Shown here one piece after another: positions 18,101 to 26,400 of a DNA stretch of 36,162 nt. Source of the DNA: Pseudomonadota bacterium (lineage in GTDB: Bacteria; Planctomycetota; UBA8108; UBA1146); NCBI GenBank assembly GCA_017859655.1, contig JAFMMO010000011.1, positions 1 to 36,162 of the forward strand, given 5' to 3'. The first letter of the stretch is position 1. Every line of letters begins with the position of its first letter. Both the position numbers and the translations under genes were made by a program. The notes below the pieces were generated by a model. The model saw nothing but the letters and a program-made list of their open reading frames with translations, made no database searches and had not been told where the DNA came from.

Positions 18101-19152
18101 GCCCCCCCCAGGAGCACCTGCGCGCGGGCCGGGACCTCTCCGAGGTGGTCGAGGAGCTGGAGCTGGTCGTCCGCGCCGCGGAGCGGATCCGCCTCGACCA
18201 CTACCTCCAGTCGAGCCTCGGCTGGAAGTCCCGCACGAAGGTGCAGCGCCTCATCACCATGGGACGGGTGGAGGTGGAGGGACGCCCCGGCAAGCCCGCC
18301 ATGAAGGTCGGGCGCGGAGACCGGATCACCATCCGCCTCGTCCTCGAGAACGCGGAGCGGGAGGAGCACCCCCCCCTCGCGCCGCCGCTCTGGGAGGACC
18401 CCTACCTCCTCGCCATCGCCAAGCCACCCCGGCGACTCGTCCATCCCACCGGGAGGACGATCGGCGGGACCGTCATCGATGAGGTTCACCGTCGCTTCGC
18501 GCCGCTCAACGCCCGCGGAGGGCGCGCCGTCGTCCCGCGGCTCTGCCACCGCCTCGATCGGGACACCTCCGGCCTCCTCCTCGTGGCGAAGACCGCGGCG
18601 ATCCGCCGGGCGGTCCAGGTCGCCTTCGAGGCGAACGAGGTCCGCAAGGGCTACCTCGCCGTGGTCGAGGGGGAGCCTGCGGCGGATCGGTTCGAGGTCG
18701 ATGCCGCGATCAGCGATGCCATCGACCGCTCCCGAGCCCACTCGAATCGGCTCTCCCGGATCGACGAGGAGGAGGGGCGCGCGTCCCTCACCCGCTTCCG
18801 GGTCCTCGGGCGCGGTCCGGGGCACGCGGTCATCCACTGCCTCCCCGTGACGGGACGACAGAACCAGATCCGTGTCCACCTCGCCTCGGTGGGACACCCG
18901 ATCCTCGGCGACACCGGATACGGCAGCTCTCCCGAGGGCGCGGCCCTCCCCGAGGGACTCTCCTTCCCGGATCGGGCGCTGCTCCACTCCCTGCAGCTGC
19001 GCTTCCGGCACCCGGTCTGGGGGACGGAGCGTGAGCTCCGCGCCCCCGTCGATCGCGATCTCCGCCCCTTCCTTCGCGCCCTCGCCATCGACGAGGCGCG
19101 CATCGCTCCCACCCCGGGTCTGCCCCGATCCCCCGCCGTCCGCGCGACTTGA
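18097..19152 (+). CDS. RluA-family pseudouridine synthase with S4 domain
   Basis: A 351-residue RNA-modifying enzyme. An S4 RNA-binding domain at about 28-85 (IRLDHYLQSSLGWKSRTKVQ ... GRVEVEGRPG) precedes the catalytic domain, which has HRLDRDTSGLLLVAK with the catalytic Asp in HRLD, KGYLAVVEGEP, and the C-terminal PVTGRQNQIRVHLASVGHPI and GDTGYG. It would isomerise uridine to pseudouridine in rRNA or tRNA; RluD (23S rRNA) is the closest named type, but the exact site cannot be told. I start it at ATG 18097, overlapping the DUF72 stop. The frame is open far upstream, but only as a shadow of the DUF72 gene. Confidence 0.92.
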   Translation: MSPPQEHLRAGRDLSEVVEELELVVRAAERIRLDHYLQSSLGWKSRTKVQRLITMGRVEVEGRPGKPAMKVGRGDRITIRLVLENAEREEHPPLAPPLWEDPYLLAIAKPPRRLVHPTGRTIGGTVIDEVHRRFAPLNARGGRAVVPRLCHRLDRDTSGLLLVAKTAAIRRAVQVAFEANEVRKGYLAVVEGEPAADRFEVDAAISDAIDRSRAHSNRLSRIDEEEGRASLTRFRVLGRGPGHAVIHCLPVTGRQNQIRVHLASVGHPILGDTGYGSSPEGAALPEGLSFPDRALLHSLQLRFRHPVWGTERELRAPVDRDLRPFLRALAIDEARIAPTPGLPRSPAVRAT

Positions 19153-19398
19153 CTCCCCTCCCCCCGTTCCGCTTGCAATCCCCCCCGAGCGGGGCGCAAC
19201 ATCCGGAACGGTGCGGCTCCTCCCCCAACTGGGGTCGGAGCGCCGTTCGCCCCCTCCTCGACCCGATGAATCCCTCCCCGTCGGGGGGATCCTGCGTCCG
19301 GAAGGGGCCCTTCGGCGAAGCATCGGGAGAGCCCGCGGAGAGAGCCGCCGCGGGCCAAAGCACATCGAAAACCACTCCTGACCCGAGGAGGAGCAGCG

Positions 19399-20148
19399 AT
19401 GAAGGTCGCGGTCTGCCTGAAGCGCGTCCCCGACACCACCACGAAGATCGAGGTGGGAGCGGACGGGAAGTCGATCAACCCCGCGGGGGTCCAGTATGTG
19501 ATCAGCCCCTACGACGAGTTCGCCGTGGAGGAGGGGATCCGCCGCAAGGAGGCCGCCGGGGAGGGGTCGGTGACGATCGTGACGGTCGGCCCCGCCGCCT
19601 CCACGGATGTGATTCGGAAGGCCCTCGGGATGGGCGCGGACGATGCGGTCCTCGCCACCACCGAGGAGAGCCTCGACCCCCGGCGCACCGCGGAGGCCCT
19701 CGCCGGCGTGCTGCGGGACCGGGGCGATGACCTGGTCCTCTTCGGCCGCACCTCGGTCGACGGCCAGAGCGCACAGGTCGGGGCCCAGGTCGCCGGCCTG
19801 CTCGGGATCCCTTACGTCGGGGATGTGGTCGGCCTCGAGATCGAAGGCCGCTCGGCGAAGATCACCCGCGAGGTCGAGGGTGGGCATGTCGTGCTCCGCG
19901 GCGACCTCCCCCTCGCCATCGGCTGCCAGAAGGGGCTGAACGAGCCGCGCTACCCCTCTCTCAAGGGGATCATGATGGCGAAGAAGAAGCCGATCGAGAC
20001 CGTGGAGGCCACCTGCGGTGATCCCACCGTCGAGACCGTCTCCCTCGCCCCCCCTCCCGCGCGCCCGGATGGACGGATCGTCGGAGAGGGCGTCGACGCC
20101 GTCCCCGAGCTCGTCCGACTGCTGCGCGAGGAAGCCAAGATCGTCTGA
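19399..20148 (+). CDS. etfB: Electron transfer flavoprotein subunit beta
   Basis: A 249-residue EtfB, the AMP-binding partner of EtfA. It begins MKVAVCLKRVPDTTTKIEV and shows SPYDEFAVEEGIR, GADDAVL and the family region GQSAQVGAQVAGLLGIPYVG. With EtfA it carries electrons from acyl-CoA and other dehydrogenases to the quinone pool. A strong GAGGAGG precedes ATG 19399. The 246-base gap upstream contains TTGACT (19149-19154) and TGCAAT (19174-19179), but their 19-base spacing makes a promoter doubtful. No dehydrogenase or ETF-quinone oxidoreductase gene is adjacent. Confidence 0.95.
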   Translation: MKVAVCLKRVPDTTTKIEVGADGKSINPAGVQYVISPYDEFAVEEGIRRKEAAGEGSVTIVTVGPAASTDVIRKALGMGADDAVLATTEESLDPRRTAEALAGVLRDRGDDLVLFGRTSVDGQSAQVGAQVAGLLGIPYVGDVVGLEIEGRSAKITREVEGGHVVLRGDLPLAIGCQKGLNEPRYPSLKGIMMAKKKPIETVEATCGDPTVETVSLAPPPARPDGRIVGEGVDAVPELVRLLREEAKIV

Positions 20149-20170
20149 ACCCCCTCTGACGGAGAAGCCC

Positions 20171-21139
20171 ATGAACATTCTCGTTCCGATCGAAGTGCGC
20201 AGCGGTGAGGTGAAGAAGCCCTCGCTGGAAGCGCTCGGCCTCGCCCGCTCCCTCGCCGAAGGCGCGGGAGGCGAGGCGATCGCCCTCGTCCTGACCCCCG
20301 GCGCCGAGGCGATCGTCGAGTCGATCGCCACCGCCGGAGCCCACCGCATCCTCCATTGCGGGGCGGACGTCTACTCCCGGACCGCCTCGGAGGCCCTCGG
20401 CCGCGAGTACGCCCGGATCGCGGGGGAGCGGGGGATCGGCCTCGTCCTCCTCGCCGCGACCGTGGCGGGCAAGGAGCGCGCCGCGGTCACCGCGGGCGCC
20501 CTCGGCGTCGCCGCCGCGAACGATGCCACCGCCGTGCGGCTCGACGGAGGCAGCGTCCTCATCGAGCGACCGGTCTACGCCGGCAAGGCGGTCGAGACGC
20601 TCCGGACCATCGGCCCTGTCGCCGTGGCATCGATCCGCCCGAACTACGGCCCCCGGGCGGACGGATCCCCCGCCGCCGAGGTGGAGGCGATCGAGCCCGG
20701 GCTCACCGACGGCGACCTCCGCCTCACCGTGGAGTCCTTCGAGGCCTCCGCGGGGAAGGCGGTCGACCTGACCGAGGCGGAGATCATCGTCAGCGGCGGT
20801 CGGGGCCTCGGTTCCCCGGAGAACTTCGCGCTCCTCGAGAGCCTCGCGGCCCGCCTCGGCGCGGTGGTCGGCGCCTCCCGCGCCGTGGTCGATGCCGGCT
20901 GGCGCCCCCACTCCGACCAGGTCGGTCAGACCGGCAAGACCGTGAGCCCGAAGCTCTACATCGCCGTCGGAATCTCGGGAGCGATCCAACACCTCGCGGG
21001 GATGAGCTCCTCCCGGAACATCGTCGCGATCAACAAGGACCCGAACGCCCCGATCTTCCAGATCGCGACCTACGGCATTGTGGGGGATCTCTTCGAGGTC
21101 GTGCCTCGTCTCGAGGAGGAGCTGGCTGCGATCCTCTGA
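20171..21139 (+). CDS. etfA: Electron transfer flavoprotein subunit alpha
   Basis: A 322-residue EtfA, the FAD-binding subunit. The C-terminal FAD domain is clear: [61 protein letters not shown] and [13 protein letters not shown]. The N-terminal half ([20 protein letters not shown] ... [12 protein letters not shown]) matches the domain that contacts EtfB. It lies 22 bases after etfB with GGAGAAG before the ATG, forming a two-gene operon closed by the hairpin at 21177-21222. Confidence 0.96.
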   Translation: MNILVPIEVRSGEVKKPSLEALGLARSLAEGAGGEAIALVLTPGAEAIVESIATAGAHRILHCGADVYSRTASEALGREYARIAGERGIGLVLLAATVAGKERAAVTAGALGVAAANDATAVRLDGGSVLIERPVYAGKAVETLRTIGPVAVASIRPNYGPRADGSPAAEVEAIEPGLTDGDLRLTVESFEASAGKAVDLTEAEIIVSGGRGLGSPENFALLESLAARLGAVVGASRAVVDAGWRPHSDQVGQTGKTVSPKLYIAVGISGAIQHLAGMSSSRNIVAINKDPNAPIFQIATYGIVGDLFEVVPRLEEELAAIL

Positions 21140-21176
21140 GCTGGGATCCTCCCAGCCCCGATCCCAGTCCCCCTCA

Positions 21177-21222
21177 CGGGAAGAGCGGCCGCACCGGCAG
21201 GACCGGGGCGGCCGCTCTCCCG
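21177..21222 (+). terminator. Hairpin terminator after etfBA
   Basis: Left arm 21177-21192 and right arm 21208-21222 pair over 15 positions with one bulged A; the core is GAGCGGCCGC/GCGGCCGCTC. A smaller hairpin, CTGGGA-TCC-TCCCAG at 21141-21155, lies directly after the etfA stop. There is no U-run. Confidence 0.75.
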
Positions 21223-21340
21223 TTCGGGGCGGTCGATTCGGCACCCCGCCCCGGCCATCGTACTCTTGCGAGGAGCCCGGAGGTCCCCCGCCCACCCCCC
21301 GACGGCTCCGCCCCGGGAGACCGCGCGCGGAGGGATGCCC

Positions 21341-21697
21341 ATGGCCACGACGATACTCGAGCAGATCGAGGAGAACCGCCGGCAGGGAAGGCGGATGCCC
21401 GCCCCGCCCCGCGATGCGGCGGGAGTCTGCCTCGTCCGCGCCGCCCTCGAGCACCGCCTCGATGAGCTGGAGCACCGCGTCCTCGCCCGCCTCGCCGCCC
21501 TCGAGGGGGATGCCGTCCCGGTCGATGCGCCGACCGAACGGATCGACCCGCTCTCCGCGCACCTCGCCGCCCCCGTTCATGAGTCCCCCGAGCTCCTCGC
21601 CGCGCTCGAAGCCGAGCTCTCCTTCGGCGCCGCGCCCCAGGACGAGGAGCCGGGAGCCGGGGATCGGGCGGGAGGGGGGTCCCGACCTTGCAGCTGA
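21341..21697 (+). CDS. Small unknown protein coupled to the FHA histidine kinase
   Basis: A predicted 118-residue, soluble, acidic protein of no family I recognise. The N-terminal part looks helical and amphipathic (MATTILEQIEENRRQGRRMP, then ALEHRLDELEHRVLARLAAL), and the end is Gly/Pro/Asp-rich and probably disordered. There are no Cys pairs, membrane helices or signal peptide. I prefer ATG 21341 because AGGG lies six bases upstream; ATG 21335 is in frame. Its last codons overlap the TTG start of the kinase gene, so it is probably co-translated and may be a partner or regulator of the kinase. Third positions are G/C-rich as in the neighbouring genes, supporting that it is real. Confidence 0.6.
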   Translation: MATTILEQIEENRRQGRRMPAPPRDAAGVCLVRAALEHRLDELEHRVLARLAALEGDAVPVDAPTERIDPLSAHLAAPVHESPELLAALEAELSFGAAPQDEEPGAGDRAGGGSRPCS

Positions 21698-23316
21698 CCG
21701 TCACCCACGGCCCGGTCGAGGGCCGCACCATCGTGCTCGGCCCCACGCGCCTCCGGATCGGTCGCGACGAGGGAGTCGACCTCGCGCTCCGGGACCCTCG
21801 GGTCTCGCGGGAGCACGCCGAGCTCCGCCCCGGCGCCGACGGAGTCTGGATCCTCGAGGACCTCGGGAGCACGAACCACACCTTCGTCAACGGGCGCCGG
21901 GTCAGTCGCACCCGGGTCGGAGCCGGGGATGAGATTCAGCTCGGCGACACCCGGATCGATGTTCTTCCCGGACCGGGGGACGAGCACACGGGAGAGGTCC
22001 TGTCCCTCCGCCTCGACCCGGAGAGCCTCCGCCGGGCGCTCGGCGACGGAGGTGAGTGGAGCGCGGGGGGCAAGCTCCTCCAGGAGGCCCTCTTCGAGGT
22101 CGGTCTCCTCGCCGACCCTTCCCGCTCCGCGGCCGATCTGATCCACCGAACCCTGCCGATCATCGAGGAGGGGGTCGCCTTCACGCGGTGGGCCTGGCTC
22201 CGCTGGCCGGATGGGATCGAGCGACCCTTCGAAGTCGTGGACGGGGGCGCCGAGGAGGGTCTCCCTCCGCAGCCGGTGGCGACGCTGGTCGAGCGGGCGA
22301 TCCGTCGAGGCCGCGGCGTCGTCGGGGTCCGCTCCGATGCGACCCCGGCCTCCGCGCTCGCCCTCCCGCTGCGGACCCGCGGGATGGACGACTCCCTCCT
22401 CTATCTGGAGAGGGACCCCCGCTTCCCGACCTTCGGACCGGGGGAGCTCGCATGGGTCGCGGCGGTCGTGACCCAGCTCGCCGGGCATCTCGAGAATGCC
22501 CGCCTCTTCGCGAATCTCCGCGGCGCGCACGAGCGGCTTCGGGACGCGGAGGAGCAGCTCGCCGAGCGGGAGCGCCACGCGACCCTCGGGCGCGTGACGG
22601 CGAGCTTCGCGCACGACCTGCAGAATCCCCTCGCGACCGTCCTCGGCTTCCTCGAGCTCGCGGGGCGGCGAGCCCGCTCCGGGGCGGCGGACGAGAAGCT
22701 CCTCACCCACCTCGACCGGGCGGAGCAGGCCGCGGACCTCTGCCGGGCCCTCTGCCGCAACCTCCTCACCGTCTCCCGCCACCGCCCCTTCCCGCCGGAG
22801 GGCGCGGAGACCTGTCGGGTCCGCGAGGTCATCGAGGGGACCCTCCCGATCTGCGCGGGCGCGATCGAGCGAGCCGGCGCGACGGTGGAGATCGAGGCCT
22901 CCCCCACCCTCGAGATCCGGGGGGACCGCGCGACCCTCCAGCAGGTGGTGATGAACCTCGTGGTGAACGCGGCGGAGGCGGTCGCGCAGCTCCCGGCCGA
23001 AGCTCCCCGCCGCATCCGGATCACCGCCGACAGCCGCACCGACGGTCAGGTGCAGATCGAGATCGCCGACAACGGACCGGGGATCCCGAGCGAGCTTCGT
23101 GGGCGGATCTTCGAGCCCCTCGTCACCGGGCGGGGGGATGGCGGCGGAACCGGGCTCGGCCTCTATGTCGTCTCGCGCATCGTCGCCGAGGCGGGAGGAG
23201 CGATCGAGGTCGAGGAGGGCGAGGAGACGATCTTCCGGATTCTCCTGACCGGAGCCCTGCGACCGCTGAGCAGCGAAGAGGTCGACCCGACCCGCGTCCC
23301 GCTCTCCTTTCCCTGA
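21688..23316 (+). CDS. Cytoplasmic sensor histidine kinase with N-terminal FHA domain
   Basis: A 542-residue soluble kinase with no membrane helix. The FHA domain, about 1-95 (RLRIGRDEGVDLALRDPRVSREHAELRPG, then GSTNHTFVNGRRV), would bind phospho-threonine. Residues about 125-270 look like a GAF-type sensor. A short coiled coil leads to the HisKA box FAHDLQNPLATVLGFLEL (His about 309), and the HATPase domain has VVMNLVVNAAEAV (N box), IADNGPGIP (G1), FEPLVTGRGDGGGTGLGLYV (F/G2). No response regulator lies next to it, so its target is unknown. It starts at TTG 21688, after a GGAGGGGGG run, and overlaps the small gene. The FHA input suggests cross-talk with Ser/Thr kinases; that is inference. 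Confidence 0.88.
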   Translation: MQLTVTHGPVEGRTIVLGPTRLRIGRDEGVDLALRDPRVSREHAELRPGADGVWILEDLGSTNHTFVNGRRVSRTRVGAGDEIQLGDTRIDVLPGPGDEHTGEVLSLRLDPESLRRALGDGGEWSAGGKLLQEALFEVGLLADPSRSAADLIHRTLPIIEEGVAFTRWAWLRWPDGIERPFEVVDGGAEEGLPPQPVATLVERAIRRGRGVVGVRSDATPASALALPLRTRGMDDSLLYLERDPRFPTFGPGELAWVAAVVTQLAGHLENARLFANLRGAHERLRDAEEQLAERERHATLGRVTASFAHDLQNPLATVLGFLELAGRRARSGAADEKLLTHLDRAEQAADLCRALCRNLLTVSRHRPFPPEGAETCRVREVIEGTLPICAGAIERAGATVEIEASPTLEIRGDRATLQQVVMNLVVNAAEAVAQLPAEAPRRIRITADSRTDGQVQIEIADNGPGIPSELRGRIFEPLVTGRGDGGGTGLGLYVVSRIVAEAGGAIEVEEGEETIFRILLTGALRPLSSEEVDPTRVPLSFP

Positions 23317-23353
23317 TCCGGGAGACCTTCGCTCCTCCTCATCCCGGCTCCGG

Positions 23354-23382
23354 TTGAGGGGCGGGTCGCCCCCCCGTATAAC
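23354..23382 (+). promoter_or_regulatory. Promoter (TTGAGG-17-TATAAC) for the PQQ-propeller gene
   Basis: TTGAGG (23354-23359) and TATAAC (23377-23382) are 17 bases apart, in the gap after the kinase gene. The predicted start site is about 24 bases before GTG 23413. Confidence 0.7.
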
Positions 23383-23412
23383 CACGGGAACGCCCGCCTC
23401 GGGAGGAGCCCC

Positions 23413-26400
23413 GTGACCGCCGACCCCTTCGCTCACGCCGGTGCCGTTCCCCGTCCCGACGGATCCCCCTCTTCGGGGGGACCCACGGGCCCGGGCCCGA
23501 GTCTCCGCCCTTCGCGTCCGCGCTGCGCGCGCCGGGCCCCCCGGCTCCTCCCGCTCCTCCTCCTCGGCTTCGCGGCGGGGCTCCCGGCCCAGGAGTCGTC
23601 GGGGCCGGCGTGGCTCCCGGTCCCGGCGGAGTCGCTTCAGGGGATCGTCGACGGAATCGAGAGAGCCCGGGGTGAAGGAGAGCCGAGGCGTGAGCGCGCC
23701 GCCCTGGAGCGCCTCGCTCAGGCCCTGCTCGAGCAAGTGCCGGACGGCGGGTTCCCCACCGGCGCCGGGCGCTGGACGGGCCCGGGAGCCTACCTGCGGG
23801 CCGCGGCGGCCGGTCTTCCCCCGGATGAGCGGACCCTCCTCATCGATGCCATCGACCTCCTCGTGGAGGCGCGCCTCGAGCGAGAGCCGGCCTTCGAGGA
23901 GATCGAGCGCTGGCTGCGGGACCTCCCCCTCTCCGACCGCTTCGACCCCCTCCGGGCGGAGGTGGCGGCTCGCGCCCTCGAGGAGGGCCGCCTCGACACC
24001 TGGGTCGAGCAGACGAGGCGGGGCGCGCCGGCCGGTGTCACCCTCGAGCGCAGCACCCTCGAGCGCTGGCTCCGCTCGCGGCGTCCGATGCGTGCGGCGG
24101 ACTCACTCGGTCAGCCGCTGCACGGGGTCCTCCGGGTCGGTTGGCCGGAAGGAACCGATGACCGCTCCCCCTGGAGCGACGGCGGGCTGCAGGTGGAGCC
24201 GGTGGTCACCGCCGACCGGGTCCACTTCGCGACCCCCGACGGCGTGCACTGCTGGGACACCGTCGGCGGGCGCGAGCTCTGGTTCTTCCCCTTCGCGGGT
24301 GACTCTCCCCCCCTCCTGCCCGGCAGCCTCCGAAGGCCGGTCCTCTGCGGCCCCACGCTCATCGTCACCACCGAGCGGGGCGTGGTCGGGCTGGATCGGG
24401 AGAGCGGGGCGACCCGCTTCCGCCTCTCGGGGCGGGAGCTCTTCGCTCCCTCCCCCGCCGGGAAGGGCGCCTCCGACGAGGGAACCGCCGCCCAGGCTCC
24501 CTCCTCAAGGTCGAATCCGATCCTCGCGATCGGAGCGCCGATCCTCACGGAGATCGGCGCGCTCCTCGTGGTCGCGAGAGACCTCGAGGGAACTCTCGAC
24601 TTGCGCCTCCTGCACATCGATCCCGACGGCGAGGTCCTCTGGTCGAGGGACGCGGGCTCCGCGCTCGGAAGCGGGTACCTCGCGTTGAGCAGCGTGATCG
24701 TGCCTCCCCGGACCCGGGGCGACACGGCGCTCATCGCATCCGGAAGGGGCTCCCTCCTCTGCCACTCCCTCCTCGACGGCGCACTCGCCTGGGCCGCCCC
24801 CTACCCGGCCTACGCACCCACGGCCCAGCAGGATGCGCTCCGCGCGCTCCCCGCCCGGAGAGAGGCGAAGCTCGAGCGCCTCGGAGGCTCCGCCCTGCTC
24901 ACGACGCGGGATTCGAGCGGACTCCATGTCATCGACCCGAGCGACGGGCGCGTGCGCTTCCGGATCCCTCTGGGCGCCGGCCGCTGGTGGTGCGCGGACT
25001 TCGACGAGGCGGGGAGAATCGAGCTGCTCATCGCAGGGGAGCGAGAGTGGTCCGCGTGGACGATCCCCGACGCCGACCGGCGTGGGGAGTCGCCGACCTG
25101 CCTCGGTGAGTTCGTGCTCGATCCGGCCCTGCCGTCCTTCACGGGCCCCCCCGAGCCCACCTCTGCCGGCTGGTGGCTCCCTCACCGGAGCGGCGCCTAC
25201 TCCGTGGGAGAAGGCGGCGCCATCACGGCCGCGATCGAGGTGCACACCGAAGACACGATCCGCCGAGTGCTGCCGACGGGAACCGGCATGCTCATCATCG
25301 GGGAAGGCTCCATCGAGCTTCGCCAGCCCTGCGCGGCGGAGCCGGACTCCCTTCTCCACTGGTGGCCCGCGATCGCCCGGGGTGAGTGGTCCGTCCTCCC
25401 CGACCCGCTCCCCGCGATTCCGACCGAAGCGGGCATCGAGCGGCGGCGGGATGAGGAGGAGATCGCCCGAACCATCCTCCTTCAACTGCGCCGCCCCGGG
25501 GTCGAGGCGGAGATCCGTCGCCGCCTCGTGCCCGCGGCGCTCGGGCGGATCCTCCGCGCGGACGAGCGCACCCGCGCCACCGTCGCCGAGGGAGAGGAGG
25601 CGGCGCGACGCGGCGAAGGGCCCCTCGCGGTCGAGCTCTGCTGGCTCGCCCTTCGGATCGGTGACCCGGACGCCTCCATCGACCGACCCGGGGTCGGACC
25701 GGTGGAGCTCGAGGTGGCGATCCACGCGATCCTCGCGGGCCTTCGGGATGGGGAGGAGCGACTCCCCCTCCAGGATGAGCTCGAGCTCCGCGCCCGCGCC
25801 GCGCTCCGCTCGCTGCCGAGCGACCGGATCGACGCGCGCCTCGAGCTCGCCCGGCTCCACCCCGGCACCGCGGTCGGCCGTCGCGTCTCCCTCGAGGCGG
25901 CGGAGCAGCTCTATCGCTTCGGGAACCTCCGAGCCTCCATCGAGCTCCTTGAGTCCCTCGTGCTCTTCGAGCCCCTCAACGCGGAGGCGGTCGAGGCTCG
26001 GCTCCGGATCGTCGAGCTCGCGGCGGAGCGGGGGGACCGCGCGCGGGCCCTGCAGCTCATCTCCGAGCTCTCCCGCGACTTCGGAGATCTCCCCCTCGAG
26101 GTCTCCACCCCGGATGGGCCCCGCACGGTCACGGTCCGGGAGAGGGCCACGGCGCTGGCCCGCCGGATTCCCGAGGGGGAGACGAGGCGGCGTGACGCCG
26201 TGGCCCTTCCCCTCGAGCCGGTCTGGCGCGCACGCACCGAGCTCGACCACATCCGCAATCTCCGCGTCACCCCCCTGCTCGACGGGGAGCGCTACCTCAC
26301 CGTCTCCAGACGCTCTCTCGGCGTCCGGATCGCTCGCACCGGAGAGCGGGTCTGGCACCGGACCCTGCCACGATCTCCGACCCTCGAGCGCATCCCGAGC

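Noticed and set aside
19149-19179. TTGACT...TGCAAT as an etfB promoter
   Set aside because: The spacing is 19 bases and it overlaps the previous stop; too weak to list as a feature.
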